A stretch of 64,000 nt of DNA from Natronocalculus amylovorans (GTDB lineage Archaea; Halobacteriota; Halobacteria; Halobacteriales; Haloferacaceae). Position numbers and translations under genes: made by a program. Positions 53,833 to 61,307 of the stretch are shown one piece after another (positions within the stretch are counted from its first letter, which is position 1; each line of letters opens with the position of its first letter). Below the pieces are notes generated by a model that worked only from the letters and a program-made list of their open reading frames with translations, was not told the DNA's origin and made no database searches. The DNA lies in contig NZ_JAKRVX010000008.1 of NCBI RefSeq assembly GCF_023638035.1, positions 1 through 64,000 of the forward strand, in the 5' to 3' direction.

Positions 53833-54669
53833 ATGGCATATACAGATTATCTCAACCGCGATAAGCTCATGCTCACCGTCGCGACAACTGGCGGAGTCCA
53901 TGGAAAAGATGCTAACCCAAACCTCCCTGAACAGCCCGAAGAGATCGCAGAGCAGGTCCGAGAGTGTGAAAAGCTCGGTGCTGCAATCGTCCATGTCCAC
54001 GGTCGAAGTGAGACTGGAGAGAACAACTCGGCCCGCCTGCAAGAGGTGAACGATGCGATCAGAGAGCGGTGTGACGACATTATTATCCAAAACACCACTG
54101 GTGGGCAGGCTGTCCTTGAAGAGAGAATAAAAGGGATACGGACCGATCCACTCCCTGAAATGGCATCACTTGATATGGGGCCGTTCAATCGTGATCGCCA
54201 TATTATCACCGAGCACAATCGTCACAATATTGATCTCCTTGCCGAAGAGATGCAATCAAAAGGGATCAAACCAGAGCTTGAAGTATTCAATAACGGCCAC
54301 CTGAACGAGGTATATCGGCTTATTGAGACTGGCTTGCTCGATGAACCATATTATATCAATATCATCTTCGGTGGCGGGACCTTTTCGATACCATCACCGA
54401 AGAATGTGCTTAATCTCGTTCAAAACCTTCCTGACAATTCGAAATTTAATCTCCTCGCAACCGGTCCACACCAGCTCCCACTAACCACAATGGGTATGAT
54501 CCTTGGTGGTCACGTTCGTGTTGGAATGGAGGATAATCTTTACTTTAGACGTGGTGAACCTGTCAAAAGTAATGCTCAACTCGTCGAACGAGCTGCAAAT
54601 ATTGCATCAAATCTTGACCGAGAGCTGGCGACGCCTGACGAGGCACGAGAGATACTCGGCATGAAATAA
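53833..54669 (+). CDS. BKACE-family (3-keto-5-aminohexanoate cleavage enzyme-like) protein
   Basis: 278 residues from ATG at 53833; an ATG five codons upstream (53818) is possible. Motifs: LMLTVATTGGVHGKDANPNLPEQPEEIAEQV, the metal-ligand His pair in IVHVHGR, LEVFNNGHL, and the late GGHVRVGMEDNLYFRRGE. This family (formerly DUF849) condenses or cleaves beta-keto acids with acetyl-CoA using a zinc. The exact beta-keto acid is variable and cannot be read from sequence by eye. It is followed 32 bases on by the ParB-like gene. Confidence 0.88.
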   Translation: MAYTDYLNRDKLMLTVATTGGVHGKDANPNLPEQPEEIAEQVRECEKLGAAIVHVHGRSETGENNSARLQEVNDAIRERCDDIIIQNTTGGQAVLEERIKGIRTDPLPEMASLDMGPFNRDRHIITEHNRHNIDLLAEEMQSKGIKPELEVFNNGHLNEVYRLIETGLLDEPYYINIIFGGGTFSIPSPKNVLNLVQNLPDNSKFNLLATGPHQLPLTTMGMILGGHVRVGMEDNLYFRRGEPVKSNAQLVERAANIASNLDRELATPDEAREILGMK

Positions 54670-54701
54670 CCCACCGTTCATAACAGGACTGCTAACTGCT
54701 G

Positions 54702-55517
54702 ATGTTGAAGTTGCTTGATTCACAAGCGCGTGCGATTGGTCGCCGAACGATCTCTACGTTCCCGATAGTCGAATCTTTGTTCCGAAACGTTCGGAGCGAA
54801 TATTTGCGAACACACATCCACCTTCGAACAGCCTCTCGGAACTGCTTTCGAGCCGCGCCGATCGATCCGTTTGCGATCTATTGGGTCGACCCTGAGGAAA
54901 TCAACTATGTCGCAACAGCCATCGAGTGGCCCCGATACGAACGCTTAGGTGTTGTCCTTGATGGAGACTGGGATGAGCCAGATATCAAGTTTACAGAAAC
55001 AGATATCTACCAATCATTTAAGCGGCACTTCCAAGATGGAGTCCCGTGGGAAGACACCGAGTTCTTTGATCGCGTTGCATCATCGATCGCTCGTGGAAAA
55101 ACTCCCTGGGGGTGTGACTCACAATCTGCGATCCACGACCGATGTGAACAGCTTGACGCACTGTACGCAAATATAGAGGCACATGGCTTCAAAACGCAAG
55201 CACAACTCATGGCTGATGAATCAGTTGACACTGCTGCAACAAATCGTACAACTGAATTTGAACGCTTTCTCTACGATGAGATCGCGATCGATATCGGCCG
55301 TGATGGATCGCTTCTATTCTCCGATGGTCGAAACCGACTGGCGATCGCAAAAATACTTGACGTTGATGAGATTCCGGTGGTTGTATTGCTCCGTCATGAA
55401 GGATGGCAATCGTTCCGAGACCAGATTGCGGTACACATTCATATGCACGGGAGTATGCCATCGATCGCCAACTCACACCCAGACTTAGCTTCGATCCACG
55501 ATGAGCTTTCAGATTAA
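54702..55517 (+). CDS. ParB/sulfiredoxin-fold-like hypothetical protein
   Basis: 271 residues, soluble. The C-terminal third has the pattern LLFSDGRNRLAIAKILDVDEIPVVVLLRH, which resembles the ParB/Srx nucleotide-binding motif (DGHHRLAA...IPVVV). The N-terminal part has IDPFAIYWVDPEEINY. Related proteins occur in haloarchaeal surface-glycan and sulfotransferase gene clusters; the role there is unknown. It overlaps the convergent DegT-like gene by 4 bases at the 3' ends. It follows the BKACE gene by 32 bases and may be in its operon. Confidence 0.55.
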   Translation: MLKLLDSQARAIGRRTISTFPIVESLFRNVRSEYLRTHIHLRTASRNCFRAAPIDPFAIYWVDPEEINYVATAIEWPRYERLGVVLDGDWDEPDIKFTETDIYQSFKRHFQDGVPWEDTEFFDRVASSIARGKTPWGCDSQSAIHDRCEQLDALYANIEAHGFKTQAQLMADESVDTAATNRTTEFERFLYDEIAIDIGRDGSLLFSDGRNRLAIAKILDVDEIPVVVLLRHEGWQSFRDQIAVHIHMHGSMPSIANSHPDLASIHDELSD

Positions 55518-56665
55518 CCGCTGATTTGGCTACTTGTAGGTACATCAACGCTCTCCCTGACCGCCTTTGCAACCGTTTCGATCGATCCAAATGGAATATC
55601 TTGATGGGTCGGCAGTACGAGCACCCGGTTTCGGAGCTCCCTTGTCCCTCTGATCGAAAATGCACGTTCAGCAGCGTAGACTATCGGCCAACTGAATACA
55701 TCTGCTGGTAATCCCGTTTTTCGAACCGCGACGTATGCGTTATTCCGATCGGTGACGGTATTAAATTGCACCGCAACACCATACGGAGCGCAGCCATCGT
55801 ACAGTTTTGGAGTCAATAGTATTGGATATCCATTCTCCGCCAGCAGCGCCCGAAGGCGGTCATACCGGCGACATCGCGCTGCAACTGTTTCCTTTGGGTC
55901 GGTTTGTGCAAGTCCGAGCTTTGAGATCACACCCGGGCCTGCGTTCTGCATTTGATCTGCCGGTGCGACTGCATCCACATCTCGAGTAAGCAGCTCTGTT
56001 GGTGGATGAGGGAATGATGGGATAACTCCTGTTTTTGAGATAACACCTCGTGCAGCTGCTCGAAGGACCCCACCTAGCTCGCTTGGCTCCGCAGTTGGTT
56101 GTGAAACATCATACGTTTGACTTACTACCAATCCCCCACTTGGAACACGCAATGTTTTGTGGAGTGAAAAAATCGCGAGATCTCCTCGCGACCCGAGCAA
56201 TTGTCCATTACGATCGCGCCCAAACAACCCACGAGCACAGTCTTCGATTACGATTGTATCATGGGATTCCGCGAGTTCGAATAGGTGATCGACGTTCGGA
56301 TCGCTAAAGCCAAAGTAGTGGACAACTACTATCACATCCGGTGGCGATTCAGCGAACTGCTCAGCAAGTTTCCCTGCTGGGAGCCGAAGGTCTTGATTGA
56401 GCGGATAGTACTCAACATCGAACCCCGCTGCTAGCGCCGCCCACACAACGCCACCAGGAATAAACGATGGTACGTACAGCACTGGTGCACTCTGTGTTGA
56501 CTCCTCTGTGAGGTCACTGTATGCTTCGGTGAGAAATTGGTGGAGGCCAACGATCGACCGTGAAAATACTCTGCGCTTTCCCGCTGGTGTCCACGCATCG
56601 TCGAACAGCCATTCGGGATATCCTGGCGATCGAAACCGAAGCCAGCGGAGCTGGAACTGCGGCAT
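55514..56665 (-). CDS. DegT/DnrJ/EryC1-like PLP-dependent aminotransferase
   Basis: 383 residues from ATG at 56665 (MPQFQLRW); an ATG five codons upstream exists. Fold type I features: VIVVVHYFGF, the cofactor Asp in VIEDCARGLFG and the Schiff-base Lys in SLHKTLRVPSGG. The family makes amino or keto sugars on nucleotide carriers, using glutamate. The substrate-binding part is diverged, so an enzyme acting on another ketone is possible. It is 21 bases downstream of the epimerase stop and co-oriented, so they form one operon for modified sugars. Confidence 0.82.
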   Translation of the reverse strand: MPQFQLRWLRFRSPGYPEWLFDDAWTPAGKRRVFSRSIVGLHQFLTEAYSDLTEESTQSAPVLYVPSFIPGGVVWAALAAGFDVEYYPLNQDLRLPAGKLAEQFAESPPDVIVVVHYFGFSDPNVDHLFELAESHDTIVIEDCARGLFGRDRNGQLLGSRGDLAIFSLHKTLRVPSGGLVVSQTYDVSQPTAEPSELGGVLRAAARGVISKTGVIPSFPHPPTELLTRDVDAVAPADQMQNAGPGVISKLGLAQTDPKETVAARCRRYDRLRALLAENGYPILLTPKLYDGCAPYGVAVQFNTVTDRNNAYVAVRKTGLPADVFSWPIVYAAERAFSIRGTRELRNRVLVLPTHQDIPFGSIETVAKAVRESVDVPTSSQISG

Positions 56666-56686
56666 TGACGTATAATACATATATTA

Positions 56687-57670
56687 TTACGTGGATTCTG
56701 TAGCTCCAAGCAGCGACTGTAATCCTGTTTGAAGTTCAATTTGAGGCGTGTATCCGAGACCGTTTTCTGATCGGTGTAGATCAGCAACACTTTGTTGGAT
56801 ATCACCTGGACGAGGCTCTGTATAGACAATCTCTGATGACGATCCAACCAACGAAATAATCTCCTCTGCGAGATCTGCGATCGTTACTGATGTCCCAGTT
56901 CCAACATTGTATGCGCGACCGACTTCTTTGGTAAGTGCGGCAGCTGCGTTTGCCTGCACGACATCTGAAACATGGACGAAATCACGGCTTTGGCTTCCAT
57001 CCCCATGGACTGTTATCGGCTCATTATTGACCGCTTGTCGTCTAAACACATCAATGACGCCGCTATATTCCGTACTCTGCCGTGGGCCATACACGTTGAA
57101 ATATCGAAGCACAACAACTGGAATATCGTAACAGTCACCGAATACTCTGACATAGTGATCGGCCGCGAGCTTGTCAACACCATAGGGTGAGGATGGATTT
57201 GTCGGGTGCGATTCACTAATTGGGACGGTTTCTGCAGAACCATACACCGCACAGCTCGAAGCGAATACAAGTCGTGCATCGACTCTTTGGGCATATGAAA
57301 GGAGCGACAACGTTGCATCAACGTTTACATCATGGCTCACTTGCGGCGATCGATACGACTGTTCAACGCTTACAATGCCTGCTTGATGAAAAATAATGTC
57401 AACATCAGTTGGGAGAGCATTAATTGTATCCGCATCTCTCAAATCCCCGTGAATGAACGTTGCTTCTGTCGGAATGTTCGCAGTTGTCCCTGATGAACAG
57501 TTATCCACGACCGTGACATCGTTTGCATCAACAAACGCATCAGCAAGGTGACTGCCAATGAATCCTGCACCGCCAGTGATTACGATCTGTTTCCCCTGTA
57601 CTGCAGCGACTGCATCTGACGAACCGGATTCAACAGCCCATGCTGGCTGCTGATCTTTTGACTCACTCAT
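56687..57670 (-). CDS. NAD-dependent nucleotide-sugar epimerase
   Basis: 327 residues from ATG at 57670; TTG two codons upstream begins the longer frame. The Rossmann motif TGGAGFIGSHLADAF lies near residue 30. Other features are DLRD, FHQAGIVSVEQSY, the catalytic region SSCAVYGSA and YGVDKLAADHY (YxxxK), RYFNVYGPRQ and RDFVHVSDVV. This is the UDP-glucose 4-epimerase/dTDP-glucose dehydratase-like extended SDR family. About 25 hydrophilic residues precede the fold. It probably interconverts a UDP- or dTDP-sugar for cell-surface glycosylation together with the DegT-like enzyme downstream. Confidence 0.9.
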   Translation of the reverse strand: MSESKDQQPAWAVESGSSDAVAAVQGKQIVITGGAGFIGSHLADAFVDANDVTVVDNCSSGTTANIPTEATFIHGDLRDADTINALPTDVDIIFHQAGIVSVEQSYRSPQVSHDVNVDATLSLLSYAQRVDARLVFASSCAVYGSAETVPISESHPTNPSSPYGVDKLAADHYVRVFGDCYDIPVVVLRYFNVYGPRQSTEYSGVIDVFRRQAVNNEPITVHGDGSQSRDFVHVSDVVQANAAAALTKEVGRAYNVGTGTSVTIADLAEEIISLVGSSSEIVYTEPRPGDIQQSVADLHRSENGLGYTPQIELQTGLQSLLGATEST

Positions 57671-57810
57671 TGTCAACTATTCGGACAATGGCGGCTTTGT
57701 AATGGGATGCGTTCAGTTTACAGTGGCTGCCTACCTGAATCAAGGAGAGAGTCCCAGCCTTTAGGCTGGGCGTGAATCCGACACTCCATTTCATGAGCCA
57801 CGTTCGATGC

Positions 57811-57948
57811 TTACTTTGGGGTATCCTCTCTCACTTTCTGTTCTCCTTCGAGGAGTAAGCCCTTCCACGTCAATCCACGGCGCTTCTTCAACTTTTTCAG
57901 TCGGTCGTACTGTTCGTCGTCGTCAAACTCGATGCGAATTGCGACCAT
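57811..57948 (-). CDS. 45-aa ribbon-helix-helix-like protein of the TnpB element
   Basis: It runs from ATG 57948 to TAA at 57811. The protein starts MVAIRIEFDDDEQYDRLK, then a turn and RGLTWKGLLLEGEQKVRED. A short beta strand followed by two helices is the RHH layout of small transcriptional repressors and antitoxins. It is divergent from tnpB with a gap of about 50 bases, so it could repress tnpB or the element's own promoter. It is too short for routine gene callers. Inside the element, next to the left hairpin. Confidence 0.6.
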   Translation of the reverse strand: MVAIRIEFDDDEQYDRLKKLKKRRGLTWKGLLLEGEQKVREDTPK

Positions 57949-58001
57949 ATAGTATCACACGAACGGAATACTTATGTGCGTTACGGTACGACCAGTAGGT
58001 G

Positions 58002-59342
58002 ATGAAGCGTGCCAATACGTTCGAGGTGGTTCCTCAGTCCGACGAGGACGAGGAGCTGCTACGTCGCCTGTTGGATGCTTCTGCTGCTCTCTGGAACGAG
58101 ATCAACTACGAACGTCGACAGAACTACACCGACCCTACCGGCGACGTGTGGGGCATTAGTGAGTATCGTGGTCGCTATGGTGGTATTCTTGGTTCTTCAA
58201 CAGTTCAACAGATTGACCGTAAGAACCGCGAATCGTGGAAGTCGTTCTTCGCACTTCAAAAGAAGGGTGAAGCCAACGGCAAACCCGGTTTCTGGGGGAA
58301 CTCCGAAGATGGACGAGAACTCCGAACGTACATCCGAAACACGTCGTACTCTGTTGAGTGGGGCGAATACTCCCGACTCGAAATTCTGGTCGGTAAAGAC
58401 CTGAAAGACGAGTACGGGCTGGGCCACCGTGAACGCTTCCGGCTCGAAGTCCGGGGCGAACCTAACTGGAAAGAATACGAGAAACAAGGTCGGTTAGAGT
58501 TGTACTATGACGAACAATCGGGCCAATTCAGGGCCTTTCAGCCAGTCACAATCAGCGAAGACCATTCTCGACTGGCACACCCACTGGCTTCCGAAGAAGC
58601 CGCCCTAGATATTGGTGCAAACAACCTTGTCGCCTGCACAACCACAACCGGCCAGCAATTCCTTTATGAAGGACGCGACCTGTTCAAGCGATTCCATGAA
58701 ACCACACGAGAGATCGCCCGTCTGCAATCGCTGTTGGAAGATAGTCGATACAGTAGTCACCGTATCCGACAGCTGTACGACCGCCGGACGAAACGACGCG
58801 ATCACGCCCAAGACGCGCTCGCACGCGACCTGATTGAACGATTGTACGATGAAGGTGTTTCGACAGTGTACGTGGGCGATTTGACCGATGTGTTGGAAAC
58901 TCACTGGTCGGTCAAAACAAACGAGAAGACGCACAGCTTCTGGGCATTTCGAGCGTTCGTGAAACGATTGATGTATACTGCCGAAGAATACGGTATGTCA
59001 GTGGAGGTGCGATCTGAAGCATGGACGAGTCAGGAGTGTCCGAATTGTGGTTCGACAGAGGATACGACGCGGCACCGTGATACGTTGACGTGTCCGTGTG
59101 GCTTCGAGGGGCACGCTGACCTCACAGCGTCGGAGACGTTCCTTCGACGTCACCAGAACTCAAAGAGTTCTGGTTGGCGAACGAGACGCTTCGCGTCTCG
59201 TCAACGGCAGACGACAGTAACACGGTCGATGGCACGACCTGTATGCCTCAAGTGGGACGACCACAACTGGTCGGAGTTACCACGCTCTTTCCGTCTCAAC
59301 GAGGAGCATACGAACCCGCAAGTTGCCTCCGTGGGTCGGTAA
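58002..59342 (+). CDS. tnpB: TnpB-family protein with rearranged RuvC catalytic residues
   Basis: 446 residues from ATG at 58002. Asp203 in ALDIGANN is RuvC-I. At the RuvC-II position the sequence reads VYVGDLTDV, with Gly292 where Glu is expected. A Glu at 339 ([11 protein letters not shown]), 47 residues on, may replace it. The zinc ribbon is SQECPNCG and TCPCG, and Asp373 in GHADLTASE is RuvC-III. The N-terminus [16 protein letters not shown] is shared with the TnpB at the right edge of the window. Probably a guide-RNA-directed nuclease with an alternative active site, or a nuclease-dead regulator. Confidence 0.9.
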   Translation: MKRANTFEVVPQSDEDEELLRRLLDASAALWNEINYERRQNYTDPTGDVWGISEYRGRYGGILGSSTVQQIDRKNRESWKSFFALQKKGEANGKPGFWGNSEDGRELRTYIRNTSYSVEWGEYSRLEILVGKDLKDEYGLGHRERFRLEVRGEPNWKEYEKQGRLELYYDEQSGQFRAFQPVTISEDHSRLAHPLASEEAALDIGANNLVACTTTTGQQFLYEGRDLFKRFHETTREIARLQSLLEDSRYSSHRIRQLYDRRTKRRDHAQDALARDLIERLYDEGVSTVYVGDLTDVLETHWSVKTNEKTHSFWAFRAFVKRLMYTAEEYGMSVEVRSEAWTSQECPNCGSTEDTTRHRDTLTCPCGFEGHADLTASETFLRRHQNSKSSGWRTRRFASRQRQTTVTRSMARPVCLKWDDHNWSELPRSFRLNEEHTNPQVASVGR

Positions 59343-59393
59343 GCGATACCCCCAGCGTGAGGAAACCTCGCCGTTCACGGCGAGGAGGATGTC

Positions 59394-59645
59394 ATTTGAG
59401 CTCTGTAGAGCATCGTTGACATTCTCCCACCCTGAAGGTCGTCAACGGAACGCATAGTACTCGTCTGATCGGTGTGTTTTCGTGTTCGACTGACGAATCT
59501 AACACCTGTACTCGAAGCGCGATCGAAAAAGCGTAATAGAACGCGTCTACGACCACTCTGTAGGTTATATTGCTGTCTCTCTCCGTTGCATCTTTGTATG
59601 TTAAATAGCTAGCATATTATTACATCTGATGACAAAAATATAACA
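59394..59645. other. Spacer after the transposon, with a second possible element end
   Basis: Bases 59420-59450 read GTTGACATTCTCCCACCCTG, which on the opposite strand resembles a TnpB-element end (CAGGGTGGGAGAATGTCAAC). It could be a remnant of an older insertion next to the current one. The rest of the spacer has nothing recognisable. Confidence 0.35.
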
Positions 59646-60287
59646 ATGGCACCTACGCCGAGAGTTGGACCGCACGAGAATGCAATCTCATCGCAGATTA
59701 CAGTTCCAGACACGCTTTTGATTGCGTCACAGTTTGATTCCCTCCGTACTCCTGCCATCGTTGACCTATGCACTCCACACGACCCTGCGTCACTTGATAT
59801 AATGTATGTAGCACTGACACAGTCACCAACTTCAGTTGTTAATTTATGGGAGACACATGTGGGAAAACAACCACGATCGTTTACCATTATTACGGCAAAT
59901 CAGTATTTAAACGATCTCGATTCTACGGTGACCGCAGGAGAAATTCAGGCATCTGTTACGTATATCCGCTCTCCTGCTGACTTGACTGCGCTTGGAATCC
60001 AACTTACAAATGGGACACACAAGTGGAATACAGATAACACAAACGGCGTATTTTGTATTGATTCTATCACGCCCATTAAGGAGTTTTCAGGGCTTGTCGA
60101 GACGTTTGATTTCCTTCAAACTGTTGCCACAAAAGCAGCGATCCAGGAGTTCACAGTCATTTGTTTAATTGACCCTAATACAACGGACGTACCGACAATA
60201 GATACGCTCAAAGAACTATTTGACAGCGTTGTCAATATCGGAACCGCTGAAACAGATTGTATCGGCATACACCAACGACTACCTTGA
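59646..60287 (+). CDS. DUF7504-like KaiC/RecA-fold protein without Walker A
   Basis: 213 residues. Alternating strands and helices of a RecA-like core are visible (TPAIVDLCTPHDPASLDIMYVALTQSP, SFTIITANQYL, FCIDSITPI with a strand-end Asp, VICLIDPNT). The first strand is not followed by a GKT loop, so nucleotide binding is doubtful. This matches what I remember of the haloarchaeal DUF7504 family near signalling genes. The neighbour downstream is TBP. Function unknown. Confidence 0.55.
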   Translation: MAPTPRVGPHENAISSQITVPDTLLIASQFDSLRTPAIVDLCTPHDPASLDIMYVALTQSPTSVVNLWETHVGKQPRSFTIITANQYLNDLDSTVTAGEIQASVTYIRSPADLTALGIQLTNGTHKWNTDNTNGVFCIDSITPIKEFSGLVETFDFLQTVATKAAIQEFTVICLIDPNTTDVPTIDTLKELFDSVVNIGTAETDCIGIHQRLP

Positions 60288-60549
60288 GTATCGGAGCAGA
60301 GGGTGTTAAGATACTCTTGAATCTTTTCGATCGCTGGCTACTCCCACACCAAGGACTACAATCATAATTTTAGAAAAGAACAACTATCGCTTAATTTCTA
60401 ACATATATTTTGAAATAATCTTATTCAAATTTCTTTAGTACTATCGCACGTCTAAATAGTTTAAAAACAGATATAAATGAACGATGCTACACTTCGGATC
60501 TCAAAGATGTAGGGTATATAAACCAGTAGTATAAATATAGATGTAGTAG
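60288..60549 (+). promoter_or_regulatory. Upstream region of tbp with TATA-like box
   Basis: An AT-rich run ends with GGGTATATAAACC about 35 bases before the tbp ATG at 60550. The TATATAAA core is the usual archaeal TATA box and is the likely tbp promoter. No gene is visible in the rest of the spacer. Confidence 0.5.
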
Positions 60550-61113
60550 ATGTCGTTTGGTGATACACTCGAAATTCAGAACGTGGTTGGATCGACTGGA
60601 ATTGGGTTTGAGCTCGCACTAGAGGAGCTCTCAACAGACCTCCCGGGATCAGATTATGATCCTGACAACTTCCCCGGACTTGTTTACCGGATGAACGACC
60701 CAAAAGCAACAACGCTTATCTTCCGATCGGGGAAGATTGTCTGCACGGGTTCAAAAAGCGCAGAATCACTCACCGAGTCTATCAACATTGTCTTTGATAA
60801 ACTCGAAGCACTTGGCATCCCAGTCCCCGATGAACCGGATATTACAATCCAGAACATCGTCTCTTCGGCTGACCTTGGCGAGAGTCTTAACCTGAATGCG
60901 ATGGCGATCGGCCTTGGGTTGGAAGATGTCGAGTACGAGCCTGAGCAGTTCCCAGGACTCGTCTACCGCCTCGATGACCCTGAAGTAGTTATTCTCTTGT
61001 TCGGATCCGGAAAAATTGTCGTCACCGGCGCTAAATCCCGAGAGAAGGCAATTGAAGGCGTCGAAGTCGTTGCAAGTCGAATCGCTGATCTTGGACTGCT
61101 CTCGATCGACTAA
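60550..61113 (+). CDS. tbp: TATA-box-binding protein
   Basis: 187 residues in two similar halves of about 90. Each half has the IQN(V/I)V start, FPGLVYR and SGKIV(C/V)TG(S/A)KS signatures. The full TBP core is present with a short acidic C-terminal end. It recognises the TATA element and recruits TFB and RNA polymerase. Haloarchaea usually have several TBP paralogues; which one this is cannot be told, but the location next to a transducer gene suggests an accessory rather than the main TBP. Confidence 0.97.
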   Translation: MSFGDTLEIQNVVGSTGIGFELALEELSTDLPGSDYDPDNFPGLVYRMNDPKATTLIFRSGKIVCTGSKSAESLTESINIVFDKLEALGIPVPDEPDITIQNIVSSADLGESLNLNAMAIGLGLEDVEYEPEQFPGLVYRLDDPEVVILLFGSGKIVVTGAKSREKAIEGVEVVASRIADLGLLSID

Positions 61114-61307
61114 CGAGAAACGGCCACTTACCGGATATTTCATGTGGAATACAATTCCCCTGTAGCGTGTCTCAGTAGACATACAAATACGTCTACAACA
61201 TAATTGTAATATATTGACATTTTGTACACTTCACTGTGTCAAATTTTACACTTTGATATTTTGTACCGAATCTATATGAACCGATCTTGTATATTATATA
61301 CAAGCCA
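61114..61307. other. Spacer between tbp and transducer gene
   Basis: 194 bases, AT-rich in the second half, with several short inverted sequences (GTGTCTCAGTAGACATAC near 61170). It probably holds the transducer promoter. Confidence 0.4.

Larger units (their letters stand above)
57740..59393 (+). mobile_element. TnpB-only transposon with divergent mini-gene
   Basis: The left boundary motif TCAAGGAGA (57740-57748) and left hairpin CCCAGCC-TTTA-GGCTGGG (57753-57770) are followed by a 45-codon gene on the minus strand, then tnpB. The right-end hairpin CCTCGCCG-TTCA-CGGCGAGG lies at 59366-59385. No tnpA is present. No CGATCG site was seen within tnpB, unlike the host DNA. A guide-RNA would be expected from the tnpB 3' end through the right-end hairpin. 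Exact borders are approximate. Confidence 0.75.
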
